Positions 18,428 through 27,039 of a stretch of DNA of 64,000 nt are shown in pieces. Under the pieces are notes generated by a model. It was not told the DNA's origin, searched no databases, and was given only the letters and a program-made list of their open reading frames with translations. The stretch comes from Shewanella algidipiscicola (GTDB lineage Bacteria > Pseudomonadota > Gammaproteobacteria > Enterobacterales > Shewanellaceae): positions 59,623 through 123,622 of the forward strand of contig NZ_QPQT01000014.1 of the NCBI RefSeq assembly GCF_003605125.1, in the 5' to 3' direction. The stretch's first letter is position 1. Each line of letters begins with the position of its first letter. The position numbers were made by a program, and so were the translations under genes.

Positions 18428-18466
18428 GTTAAGAAAACCTTAAGATTCGCCCACTAGATTGATAAG
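18428..18466 (+). promoter_or_regulatory. PmrA/QseB-like operator and promoter of the redox operon
   Basis: Two half-sites, GTTAAG (18428-18433) and CTTAAG (18439-18444), are separated by 5 bases, giving an 11-bp direct repeat that matches the known PmrA/QseB box (YTTAAK-N5-YTTAAK) except for the first base. A -10-like GATAAG (18461-18466) lies 16 bases after the second half-site, the arrangement of an activator site replacing the -35 element. Transcription would begin about 20 bases before the ATG at 18492. The same operon encodes a QseB/PmrA-like regulator, so autoregulation is likely. Confidence 0.55.
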
Positions 18467-18491
18467 CATCACCTCATCTGGAATCGACTTT

Positions 18492-18974
18492 ATGAAGCAA
18501 TTGTTGCTACTGCTTAGCTTGACCTGTTCAAGTTTTCTCTCGCTGCCGACCTATGCCGCGCCTTCGTTATCGCACCCGGTATTAACCTCACAGGGCGAGC
18601 AAACCACGCTTAGCGAATTTAAAGGCCAAGTCGTTTATGTCGACTTTTGGGCTTCGTGGTGCGGCCCATGCCGTAAATCTTTTCCTTGGATGAACGCCAT
18701 GCAAGCTAAATATCAGCAACAAGGACTCGCCATCGTTGCCATTAATTTAGATACCGAAAAAGCGTTAGCGGATAAATTCCTCAGTAAGTTACCGGCGCAG
18801 TTTCATGTGCGTTTCGACCCCGAAGGCACCACAGCTCAAGAGTTTAATCTTCAAGGTATGCCAAGCAGCTTTATCTTTAACAAACAAGGTGAGCTCGTTC
18901 AGAGCCACATGGGCTTTTTCGAAGAATATGCATCGCAGTATGAGCAAGAGCTCGTGACGCTATTAAAGGAGTAA
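18492..18974 (+). CDS. TlpA-like periplasmic thioredoxin
   Basis: Exported thiol-disulfide oxidoreductase of the TlpA/ResA family. I start it at ATG 18492 (160 aa); an in-frame ATA/ATG extension from 18459 would precede the predicted transcription start. The signal peptide ends near TYA-AP (residue 24). The redox site is WASWCGPCRK, with the family's VYVDFWASWCGPC strand-helix arrangement, and a cis-proline is present in QGMPSSF. It is the first gene of a six-gene unit; the next gene starts 3 bases after its stop. It probably keeps cysteines of a neighbour, such as the DUF4266 lipoprotein, reduced; that role is inference. Confidence 0.9.
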   Translation: MKQLLLLLSLTCSSFLSLPTYAAPSLSHPVLTSQGEQTTLSEFKGQVVYVDFWASWCGPCRKSFPWMNAMQAKYQQQGLAIVAINLDTEKALADKFLSKLPAQFHVRFDPEGTTAQEFNLQGMPSSFIFNKQGELVQSHMGFFEEYASQYEQELVTLLKE

Positions 18975-18977
18975 GCA

Positions 18978-19193
18978 ATGAAAAAAACAATTCTAACTGT
19001 GGCCATTATCGCCAGTCTATCGGCCTGCTCTAACCTAGGTGTAGAGCCGTGGGAAAAAGATCAACTGGCCCGTGCCGACATGGCGTTAGATGCCGAAAAG
19101 CTCGATTATGCCCTTGATGATCATATCTATTTCAGTAAAGAAGGTACCAGTGGTGGCCGCGCATTTGCGGGGGGAGGTTGCGGATGCAATTAA
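18978..19193 (+). CDS. DUF4266 small lipoprotein with Cys-rich C-terminus
   Basis: Small lipoprotein of 71 aa. The lipobox LSAC gives an acylated C17, so the mature protein is about 55 residues anchored to a membrane. The mature part matches DUF4266: PWEKDQLARADMALDAEKLD, then DHIYFSKEGTSGGRAFAGG and a terminal GGGCGCN. The two closely spaced cysteines at the very end are the conserved hallmark and could bind metal, form a disulfide, or be modified. The stop lies 10 bases inside the next gene and the start is 3 bases after the thioredoxin gene, so expression is tightly coupled. Molecular function is not known. Confidence 0.87.
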   Translation: MKKTILTVAIIASLSACSNLGVEPWEKDQLARADMALDAEKLDYALDDHIYFSKEGTSGGRAFAGGGCGCN

Positions 19194-20476
19194 CTAAACA
19201 TCGTAATATTGCCAGTGCACTGGCAATGGCGAGTTGCTCCTTAGTTGGCCAGCAAGCGCAAGCAACTGAAACGAGCCCTGATGATTGGAAGGTCGATGCC
19301 GCCGTAATGTATTACGGCGAACAAGACAGAGTGCAAGCGGTCGAGGCGATAGGTAACGTACAAAAAGCCTTTGGCGACACCTCGCTACTCGACATGAAAT
19401 TAGTCGTCGACAGCCTAACTGGCGCATCGGCCTCGGGGGCTGTGGCGCAAGACACCAGCCAAACATTCACTCGCCCCTCGGGCAATGGTGAATATGTGGT
19501 TGCCCCTGGCGAAACGCCCCTTGATGACACCTTTCATGACACTCGCGTACAAGCTAGCGTCAACTGGAGTGAAACCTTAACCCCGCAATGGAAGGTTAAC
19601 GGCGGTATTTATGGCTCCAAAGAGTTCGATTATATGTCGATGGGTCTCAATGGCGGCGTAGAGCGCAGCTTTAATAAAGATAATACTACCTTAGCGTTAT
19701 CTGGCTCCTATACCTATGATGTTATCGATCCCGTTGGCGGCAAACCGGTGGCATTTTCGGCAATGGTGCATCGTGGCGACTTTCAAAATGAAGATGATTA
19801 TCGCGCGGCGTTCAATAGCACCCGTATCGAGGGCACCGAAGACAAGAGTACCGCCGATCTATTGCTAGGGGTGACTCAAGTGCTTAACCGTCGCTGGTTG
19901 TTCCAAGCCAACTACGGCTTATCAAGCGTCTCTGGCTACATGAATGATCCGTACAAAATATTAAGCCAAGTCGATAGCACAGGTACCACCCAAGACTACC
20001 TGTATGAAAACAGACCCGATTCGCGCCTAAAGCATAGCGTTTACATGATGACTAAAGGCGCACTGGACTCAGGCGTGGTGGATTTTTCTTATCGTTACAG
20101 CACTGACGATTGGGACATTCAATCACACACCTTAGAAACCCACTATCGCTACTATTTCAGTGGTAATTTCTATGGTCAAATTCACTTGCGCTACTATCAA
20201 CAACAGGCGGCTAACTTTTATCAACCGTTTCTGCTCAGCTCAGACCCACTGCCTGAATATGCCAGCGCCGATTACCGCATTGGTGACATGACCGCTTATA
20301 CCGTTGGCATTAAATTTGGTCAACGCTTAGCGGGTGGCCATGAAATGAGCTATCGATTGGAGTATTATCAACAAAACCCTGAAAATAATGGCACAGAGTT
20401 GATAGGCCAATTGCAAAACTATGATCAATTCCCTCAGGTAAAGGCGATCATGGCGCAATTTAGCTACTCATTTTAG
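19184..20476 (+). CDS. DUF3570 outer-membrane barrel with a flavinylation motif
   Basis: Predicted outer-membrane beta-barrel of the DUF3570 family. Start is ATG 19184 (430 aa), with GGGGAGG 6 bases upstream inside the preceding gene; TTG 19178 is less likely. The signal peptide ends near QQAQA-TE (residue 27). Alternating polar/aromatic strands run through most of the chain and it ends in a consensus barrel terminus (IMAQFSYSF). Residues 76-82 read D-S-L-T-G-A-S, matching the Dxx[ST]GA[ST] motif whose last residue receives FMN from ApbE in NqrC and RnfG. The ApbE gene is next in the operon. Flavin attachment to S82 is therefore a specific prediction, not an observation. Confidence 0.85.
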   Translation: MQLTKHRNIASALAMASCSLVGQQAQATETSPDDWKVDAAVMYYGEQDRVQAVEAIGNVQKAFGDTSLLDMKLVVDSLTGASASGAVAQDTSQTFTRPSGNGEYVVAPGETPLDDTFHDTRVQASVNWSETLTPQWKVNGGIYGSKEFDYMSMGLNGGVERSFNKDNTTLALSGSYTYDVIDPVGGKPVAFSAMVHRGDFQNEDDYRAAFNSTRIEGTEDKSTADLLLGVTQVLNRRWLFQANYGLSSVSGYMNDPYKILSQVDSTGTTQDYLYENRPDSRLKHSVYMMTKGALDSGVVDFSYRYSTDDWDIQSHTLETHYRYYFSGNFYGQIHLRYYQQQAANFYQPFLLSSDPLPEYASADYRIGDMTAYTVGIKFGQRLAGGHEMSYRLEYYQQNPENNGTELIGQLQNYDQFPQVKAIMAQFSYSF

Positions 20477-20486
20477 CCAACCTCGT

Positions 20487-20502
20487 GCCCGCAGATGCGG
20501 GC
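20487..20502 (+). promoter_or_regulatory. Short intercistronic hairpin before apbE
   Basis: GCCCGC / GCGGGC stem (20487-20492, 20497-20502) with a 4-base loop and then CTTT, in the 40-bp gap between DUF3570 and apbE genes. It could partly terminate or stabilise the upstream message and so lower expression of apbE and the regulators. Confidence 0.4.
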
Positions 20503-20516
20503 CTTTAAGGATAGCC

Positions 20517-21461
20517 ATGGCACCCAGTGACTCACGTACCGAAATGACGCAGCCCCCTTTAGCGCAGGGTGCAGAGCTGCACCCCCGCCCGTGGGGATTT
20601 TTGGGACAATTTCGCGCCATGGCCAGTCCTTGCGAATTACTTATCGCCACGTCAGATGTGACCACAGCAAGCCATATCCTTAACCTCGCTGCCCATGAAG
20701 CTAAGCGAATAGAAACCAAATACAGCCGATTTATCACCCATAATCCCCTTTGGCAGCTTAATCATGGCGACGGCAGCCCCATGCCCATCGACGCTGAAAC
20801 CCATCGTTTGCTTAGCTTTGCGCAGCAGTGCTATAGCCTCAGTGATGGCCGTTTCGACATCAGCGCAGGCCCATTAATGCAGCTATGGCGCTTTGAAGAT
20901 CTCCAACATGGGCGCATCCCCTCAGCTCAAGAGATCGACCACGCTAAATCCTTGGTCGACTTTTCGGCGCTGCACATCACCCCAACCAGCCTGCAGATGC
21001 CCAAGGCCATGAGTTTAGATTTTGGCGGCATCGCCAAAGAGTATGCGGTCGATAATACCGCCAGATTAATAGCCGAGCGGTGGCCAGCGCTTTCGGTATT
21101 GGTTAACTTTGGCGGTGATATCGCCTGCCCTGTAACGCGCACATCCCCCGAAAGTGCTTGGCAAGTAGGCATCGAAAACCCCAATGCGTTAGATAGCGCA
21201 AGCGCGTTATTACAGATCCGCCAAGGCGCTCTCGCCACCAGCGGCACAACAAGGCGCTACCTTGAAAAAGACCATAAGCGTTACGGCCACATTGTCGACC
21301 CGAGTAGCGGTTTTCCCGTAGCAAACGCGCCACTATCGGTCACCGTATTGGCACAAAATTGTGTGATGGCTGGCATGCTGTCGACCATGGCTATGCTCGA
21401 AGGCGCTAACGCCGAGGCCTTTTTGACGGCGCAAGGCGTCTATTTTCAAGTGTATCGATAA
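20517..21461 (+). CDS. apbE: FAD:protein FMN transferase (ApbE family)
   Basis: Transfers FMN from FAD to a Thr/Ser of a target protein through a phosphoester bond. The 314 aa contain the family hallmarks DFGGIAKEYAVD (from D168) and HIVDPSSGFP (from H258), plus the early SRFITHNPLWQLN region. Unlike most ApbE proteins it has no evident Sec signal peptide or lipobox: the first 40 residues are polar and proline-rich, and no better upstream start exists before the preceding stop. It may therefore act in the cytoplasm, or the N-terminus is exported atypically. It lies 40 bp after the DUF3570 gene, which carries a matching acceptor motif, and AAGGA precedes the ATG. Confidence 0.9.
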   Translation: MAPSDSRTEMTQPPLAQGAELHPRPWGFLGQFRAMASPCELLIATSDVTTASHILNLAAHEAKRIETKYSRFITHNPLWQLNHGDGSPMPIDAETHRLLSFAQQCYSLSDGRFDISAGPLMQLWRFEDLQHGRIPSAQEIDHAKSLVDFSALHITPTSLQMPKAMSLDFGGIAKEYAVDNTARLIAERWPALSVLVNFGGDIACPVTRTSPESAWQVGIENPNALDSASALLQIRQGALATSGTTRRYLEKDHKRYGHIVDPSSGFPVANAPLSVTVLAQNCVMAGMLSTMAMLEGANAEAFLTAQGVYFQVYR

Positions 21462-21530
21462 TTCACTCACAACTTGATATAAATAAACTAATCGACCGCA
21501 TCCTTGTTGGGTCATCGCAATAGGATCAAT

Positions 21531-22190
21531 ATGCGTATACTGCTTGTCGAAGATAATGATTTACTCGCCCAAGGGATCTGCCTGAGCCTCGGCAAAGTGG
21601 GCATGCAGATCGATCACCTTAGTAGCTATCAACAGGCCTTGAACTCAGTACACAACGAAGCCTTTAGTGCCATAGTACTCGACCTTGGCTTACCCGATGG
21701 CAGTGGCAAAAACCTATTAAAACATTGGCGTAAGCAAGGATTATCCACCCCTACCATAGTGCTAACAGCCAATACCGATTTCGACACCAAATTGGCCTGT
21801 TTAGATATGGGCGCCGACGATTACCTAAGCAAACCCTTCGATGTGCGCGAGCTAGCCGCGCGGATCCGCGCCATTGTACGCCGTCATCATGGGCAAAATA
21901 ACAACAGCTTAAGCGTTGGCGCCTTGCACATGAACTTAAATACCCGCGAAGTGCAGTTTCGTGAGCGTGCAATTGCACTCTCTCGGCGCGAGTACCAGCT
22001 GTTACATGAGTTGGCGCAATCCGCTGGCAGAGTACTAACTCGCCACCAGCTCGAGCAGCTCACTTATGGCTGGGATGAAGTGGGTAGTAACTCTATCGAA
22101 GTGCACATTCATCACTTACGCAAAAAAACCACCAATGAATTGATTAAAACCGTACGCGGCATAGGTTATACCTTGGTTGAGACCGAATAA
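21531..22190 (+). CDS. QseB/PmrA-like response regulator
   Basis: Two-component response regulator of the OmpR/PhoB class. Start is ATG 21531 (219 aa) with AGGA 7 bases upstream. The receiver domain has E7/D8, phospho-acceptor D51, T79 and K101; the C-terminal winged helix includes LSRREYQLLHELAQSAGRVL and a WDEVGSNSIEVHIHHLRKK segment very close to E. coli QseB. It is translationally coupled to the sensor kinase (TAATG overlap) and follows apbE by 69 bp, so it is probably the operon's own regulator, acting at the direct repeat at 18428-18444. Confidence 0.92.
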   Translation: MRILLVEDNDLLAQGICLSLGKVGMQIDHLSSYQQALNSVHNEAFSAIVLDLGLPDGSGKNLLKHWRKQGLSTPTIVLTANTDFDTKLACLDMGADDYLSKPFDVRELAARIRAIVRRHHGQNNNSLSVGALHMNLNTREVQFRERAIALSRREYQLLHELAQSAGRVLTRHQLEQLTYGWDEVGSNSIEVHIHHLRKKTTNELIKTVRGIGYTLVETE

Positions 22191-23572
22191 TGTATTCACT
22201 ACGTTTGATGCTAACTACGCTGATGCTGACAGGCATCGCCCTGTCGGTTGGCTTGTCGAGCTGGATGAGCACCCGTGATGCTTCAGAGCAGATTGAAGAA
22301 CTCTTCGATGCGCAAATGATGCAAACGGCTAAAATGCTGGAACTGTTTTATCAACATGGCATTACAGCAAGTGATGCCCAAGCATTAACCGAACAGGCTC
22401 AGGTATTTCATGTTGAAAATAGTGATGTTGATACTTTTGCTGAACAGGCTGACGCCCTACAACTCTCCTATGAACACAAATTAGCGTTTCAGATCTGGTC
22501 AGATAAAGGCGAGCCTTTAATTCTGTCTGACAACATCACCGCCCAGCCGATAACCGAATTTGTCGCCGGTTATCATCAAAAAATCTTAGCCGATGAACTG
22601 TGGCATGTGTTTAGCTATTATTCAAAAGATAACCGTGTCTGGATTGTCACCGCCCAGCAAGACGAAGTGCGCCAAGAGCTGGTGTCACAAATTATGCATA
22701 ATGCCGTTAGCGCTCCTTTGATGATCGCGCCAGTTGTGCTGCTGGCAATGTTACTGCTGTCTTATTGGCTATTTAAACCGCTCAAGGCATTTGAGCAACG
22801 GCTCAACCAACGAAGCCCCCATGATGTCACGCCTATCTCTATGCCCCTGCCTAGCGAACTTCTCCCAGTACAAACGGCGCTCAATTTATACATCAACCGC
22901 TTTGCCAACGCCTTAGCGAGAGAACGACGCTTCAGCGCCGATGCGGCGCATGAATTAAAAACCCCACTGTCGGTCATTAAGCTGCATCAAGATGGACTAG
23001 CAGAACTCATCCCCCCGTCACAACAAGCTAAATTACATTTAGCCGCCATTAACAGCGGCGTCACCCGCCTCAGTCATACCGTAGAGCAACTGTTATTACT
23101 CGCACGGGTCGATTCGATAGAAGAGCTCACACTCGGGCGCAGCCATGTACAAACTATGGTAGAGGAGGCGCTAAACCAACTTATGCCAGGGATCACCGAT
23201 TTCGAATGGGCGATGGCGATCCCCAGTGACCTGTATGTGGCCGCCGACCATTTTTATATCGAATTAGTACTCAAAAACCTATTAGAAAACGCCTGTAAAT
23301 ACAGCCCAAAAGAGTCACTTATTCGCATTAGCGCGACAAGGAACGCTAAATACATTGATATTGGTATTACAGATAACGGCCAAGGGATGACGCCAGAGCA
23401 AATTGCTAATGCCGTAGAGCGCTTCTATCGAGTGAATGAAAATGAAGGTACAGGGGCGGGCTTAGGATTATCGATTTGCCACCATATTGTTGAGCTGCAT
23501 CGCGGTAAACTCACCCTAACATCACGCCCACAAGCGGGACTCACTGTGACGGTCAGCTTACCCGCCGCCTAG
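22190..23572 (+). CDS. QseC/PmrB-like sensor histidine kinase
   Basis: Inner-membrane sensor kinase partner of the preceding regulator. The 460 aa have TM1 at about 7-27, a periplasmic sensor domain to about 170 (two-component sensor domain as in QseC), TM2 at about 178-198, a short HAMP-like linker, the HisKA motif FSADAAHELKTPLS with H254, and HATPase motifs NLLENACKYSP, DNGQGM and GAGLGLSICHHIVELH. The signal sensed is unknown; QseC/PmrB relatives respond to metals, quinones or catechols. The ATG overlaps the regulator stop by one base. Confidence 0.92.
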   Translation: MYSLRLMLTTLMLTGIALSVGLSSWMSTRDASEQIEELFDAQMMQTAKMLELFYQHGITASDAQALTEQAQVFHVENSDVDTFAEQADALQLSYEHKLAFQIWSDKGEPLILSDNITAQPITEFVAGYHQKILADELWHVFSYYSKDNRVWIVTAQQDEVRQELVSQIMHNAVSAPLMIAPVVLLAMLLLSYWLFKPLKAFEQRLNQRSPHDVTPISMPLPSELLPVQTALNLYINRFANALARERRFSADAAHELKTPLSVIKLHQDGLAELIPPSQQAKLHLAAINSGVTRLSHTVEQLLLLARVDSIEELTLGRSHVQTMVEEALNQLMPGITDFEWAMAIPSDLYVAADHFYIELVLKNLLENACKYSPKESLIRISATRNAKYIDIGITDNGQGMTPEQIANAVERFYRVNENEGTGAGLGLSICHHIVELHRGKLTLTSRPQAGLTVTVSLPAA

Positions 23573-23757
23573 CTAAAAATGCTTAGCGTAGCCATTAGCG
23601 ACCCGATAAAGGCTCCAGAGCAAACAGCAAAGCACACACCCGTTTGAGCAGCGATGCTGGCAGCCATCATCTCATCCACTGACCTGCTTGGTCTTGGTAT
23701 AAGTGGCTTTAGGCGGCCTAAGTTTGACTGACAACCTTAAACACTGGGATCTAAACC

Positions 23758-25308
23758 CTACTTGGGCGGTGTCTCTGACGGGGATGAAGATAATGTGGCA
23801 AAAGCGTAATTATTTTTACCTTGCCTTTTAACCTGATACATCGCCTTATCGGCCATTTTCACTAAGGTATCGGCATTATCGCTATGTTGCGGATACAAGG
23901 CTATCCCAATGCTCGCGGAGATAGCAACCTCAGTATCTCCATAGGTAAAAGGTTGTTTTAAAACATTAACGATACGTTCAGCGACCAATTTAACCGAAGC
24001 TTGATTTTCAATTTCTGTACATAAAATCAAAAACTCATCGCCGCCAATACGCGCCGCGATATCGATATCGCGAATGCTATAACTAAGACGCTGAGTGGCA
24101 GCGATTAAGAGTTGATCACCGGCATCATGCCCAAACGAATCATTGATCGCCTTAAAACCATCTAAATCAACAAAAAGCACGGCTCCATTGTGACTGTTTT
24201 CCGCCAGCAAAGCATCGTTAAGACGCTGCATAAAAAGCGTTCTGGTGGGCAGACCGGTTAACGCATCGTGATTCGCCAAGTGACGGATGCGTTTTTTCGC
24301 CTCTTTTAAATCTGTGATATCTTCCTTAACCGCCACAAAATGACTAATGTTACCGTCATGCTGTTTCACTGGCGCAACCGAAGCGATCTCCCAAAACAAC
24401 TCACCATTTTTCTTGCGATTGTGAAACTCACCACGCCAGATATGCCCAGAAGTGATCTCTCGCCACAACTTTACATACTCACTGGGATTCATCTCCCCCG
24501 ACTGTAATACTCGAGGGGTTTGCCCCATCAACTCATCAAAACTGTAACCTGTTTTCTCAACAAAGGCCGGGTTAACATAGTTAATCGCTCCCGTGCAATC
24601 GGTAATGATAATGGCCGACGCCGACTGCTCGACCGCCAATGACAAAATCCGTAATTTCGACTCTAATACCGAATAACTCAGTAAAACCAGTGAAATAGCA
24701 ATGCCCCCCATAATAAACACACCACTTAATAACACACTGGAGGAGGTCACACTCGGATCTAAAAATTCACTATAGGAGGTAGAAAAAAGCGCAACGACAC
24801 CACGAATACCATGGGATAACCCAAATAAACCACACATAACCGCAACCGCATAACCTGCGGTGCGCCACGGTGCATCTCTCTCTGCCAGTAAGGTCTTCAC
24901 TGTCATTGCACAAATAATCACAAAAGCGAAGCTGAGTATGGCAATTCTAAAATTGATACTATTATCAATATAATAGAAGTAACTAAACAGCAGCAAGGTC
25001 AGCAGTGGAAAGCTAAAATCGACTAAAGTTATAGGTGCGCGACCGGTAAAAATACGCACACCACGATATATCAGCAGAAACCCAATTACAGATAGAGTAT
25101 TTGCGATAACGATGGAGAGAAAATCTGGTAGGCTACCCCGCCCAAAAAGCAGCAAACTAGCTAACGCAATACAAGACATGCCCGACGCCCAAAAGCCTGA
25201 ACCATTACGCTGATGTTGCGCCCGCCACAACGAAATTAGCGCCACGGCAGAGCCGATAGAAATAAGCGCGGTGACGACGAGTAAAGTACGATTATCTAAT
25301 ATTTGCAT
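23758..25308 (-). CDS. Membrane-bound PAS-GGDEF diguanylate cyclase
   Basis: Inner-membrane enzyme expected to make cyclic di-GMP from two GTP. The 516 aa have about seven N-terminal membrane helices (residues 5-225), a PAS domain (about 230-345: AVEQSASAIIITDCTGAINYVNPAF and GEFHNRKKNGELFWE), then a GGDEF domain (about 350-510). The active site GGDEF is intact and an inhibitory I-site RDID sits five residues before it, so product inhibition is likely. No EAL domain follows. It stands alone, convergent with the redox operon. Confidence 0.93.
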   Translation of the reverse strand: MQILDNRTLLVVTALISIGSAVALISLWRAQHQRNGSGFWASGMSCIALASLLLFGRGSLPDFLSIVIANTLSVIGFLLIYRGVRIFTGRAPITLVDFSFPLLTLLLFSYFYYIDNSINFRIAILSFAFVIICAMTVKTLLAERDAPWRTAGYAVAVMCGLFGLSHGIRGVVALFSTSYSEFLDPSVTSSSVLLSGVFIMGGIAISLVLLSYSVLESKLRILSLAVEQSASAIIITDCTGAINYVNPAFVEKTGYSFDELMGQTPRVLQSGEMNPSEYVKLWREITSGHIWRGEFHNRKKNGELFWEIASVAPVKQHDGNISHFVAVKEDITDLKEAKKRIRHLANHDALTGLPTRTLFMQRLNDALLAENSHNGAVLFVDLDGFKAINDSFGHDAGDQLLIAATQRLSYSIRDIDIAARIGGDEFLILCTEIENQASVKLVAERIVNVLKQPFTYGDTEVAISASIGIALYPQHSDNADTLVKMADKAMYQVKRQGKNNYAFATLSSSPSETPPK

Positions 25309-25642
25309 ATGAACCGCGTAAGACCATTTGCATCGGTGAGCTCCATTTCAAGCCTTTCGGGCGTCGCATTAATGGCAAAATGAGCGGTGACCTTATTTGT
25401 ATTTTTACAATGTTTATATTTAGTAATATTTAGCAGTGAGATGTTAACACAAAAAGGTCATTTGAGCTGTGATATAAAGCATATACGACTTTATTCTGTT
25501 GCGTTGAAAGAATGCAGTATTAATTTGTCACCACTCGATTAGAAAGAACTAGATTTAGATAAGGTGGAAAGTAAGATAACAGTCTGTACAAAAACAATGA
25601 GTACCGATACTTTATCCTACCAAGATTGGCAAAAGCATAAAT
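25309..25642. other. AT-rich intergenic region upstream of the GGDEF gene
   Basis: About 330 bases that must hold the promoter of the leftward GGDEF gene. I see no gene, repeat or RNA here beyond the terminator that follows. Confidence 0.4.
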
Positions 25643-25678
25643 ACAAAAGGCCTCACATTGCTGTGAGGCCTTTTGTAT
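25641..25678 (-). terminator. Rho-independent terminator of rnpB
   Basis: A 17-bp perfect inverted repeat (25641-25657 with 25662-25678, core AAAAGGCCTCACA) with a 4-base loop just beyond the 3' end of RNase P RNA. The descending arm on the minus strand carries TTTT. It could work in both directions. Confidence 0.85.
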
Positions 25679-25683
25679 AAAGA

Positions 25684-26036
<353 letters not shown>

Positions 26037-26040
26037 GCGG

Positions 26041-26046
26041 ATTATA
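26041..26046 (-). promoter_or_regulatory. -10 element of rnpB
   Basis: Consensus TATAAT on the minus strand directly upstream of the rnpB 5' end. The -35 is poor (TGGAAT at a 17-base spacing). Confidence 0.6.
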
Positions 26047-26108
26047 GCTTAATGACACTTGGCATTCCACCTAATCTTCGCCACAGACAAGCTAGGCTGG
26101 AGAATCGA

Positions 26109-26951
26109 TTACAATCCGATCTCTAAGCCATATTTATATAGGGCATTTTTCTTCAATCCGTGGATCTGTGCAGCGATGGCGGCTGCCTTTTTTAACGGTA
26201 ACTCTTCACTTAACAGTTTAAGGGTGTTGATAGCCACCGTTGGGATGCCTTCATCATCATTAATTCGATGACCATGGCACATCAGCACAATTTCACCTTT
26301 TTGCTGATTAGGATCTTGCTTTACCGTCTGCAAGATTTCAGCAGCCGGGCCTGAGAGGAAGGTTTCAAAGGTCTTAGTCACTTCTCGCGCCATCACCACA
26401 TGGCGATCTTCGCCTAGTGCGGCCACGATAGATTCGAGACTGTGGACGATGCGGTGAGGCGATTCATAAAAAATCAGCGTACGTGGATCTTCAGCCAGTT
26501 CGGTTAACTTATCGAGGCGGCCCTTCTCCTTGGCCGGCAAGAAGCCTTCAAAAGAAAAGCGATCCGATGGCAACCCTGACGCACTCAATGCGGTAATGGC
26601 TGCACAAGGCCCGGGTAGCGGAATCACGTTGTAACCCGCCTCTCGTACCTGAGAAACCAAGTGATATCCGGGGTCTGAAATCAAAGGCGTGCCCGCATCA
26701 GAGATTAACGCGACCGCTTCACCATTGGACAGTTTTTGAATGATCCACTGGGCACGATCCCGTTCATTATGATCATGTAGTGCCGTTTTACGGGTTTCGA
26801 TACCAAAATGGCTAAGTAATTTACCACTGTGACGCGTGTCTTCGCAGGCGATAAGTGACACCTGATTCAGCACCTCGATTGCACGAGTACTGATGTCTCC
26901 AAGGTTGCCTATGGGGGTTGGAACTATGTAAAGCGCGACCGACAGGTCCAT
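26109..26951 (-). CDS. rsmI: 16S rRNA (cytidine-1402-2'-O)-methyltransferase RsmI
   Basis: Uses S-adenosylmethionine to methylate the ribose of C1402 in 16S rRNA. I start at ATG 26951 (280 aa) because AGAGG lies 7 bases upstream; GTG 26975 is in frame. Tetrapyrrole-methylase fold signatures are [19 protein letters not shown] near the N-terminus, [33 protein letters not shown] and [28 protein letters not shown]. It is divergent from lpoA, as in E. coli (yraL/yraM). Confidence 0.96.
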   Translation of the reverse strand: MDLSVALYIVPTPIGNLGDISTRAIEVLNQVSLIACEDTRHSGKLLSHFGIETRKTALHDHNERDRAQWIIQKLSNGEAVALISDAGTPLISDPGYHLVSQVREAGYNVIPLPGPCAAITALSASGLPSDRFSFEGFLPAKEKGRLDKLTELAEDPRTLIFYESPHRIVHSLESIVAALGEDRHVVMAREVTKTFETFLSGPAAEILQTVKQDPNQQKGEIVLMCHGHRINDDEGIPTVAINTLKLLSEELPLKKAAAIAAQIHGLKKNALYKYGLEIGL

Positions 26952-27039
26952 ATCTACCTCTGTAATGATTGTCACAAGACTTTCGTCAAGCTGAAGAGCA
27001 GGTTAAACTACAGCCAGCATCTTACCAGAGTGAAGTCCT

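Noticed and set aside
23573..23675. Short minus-strand frame (about 33 codons, hydrophobic, from the ATGATG near 23675) between the sensor kinase and GGDEF genes
   Set aside because: It could be a tiny membrane peptide or a gene remnant, but there is no clear ribosome site or homolog to support it.
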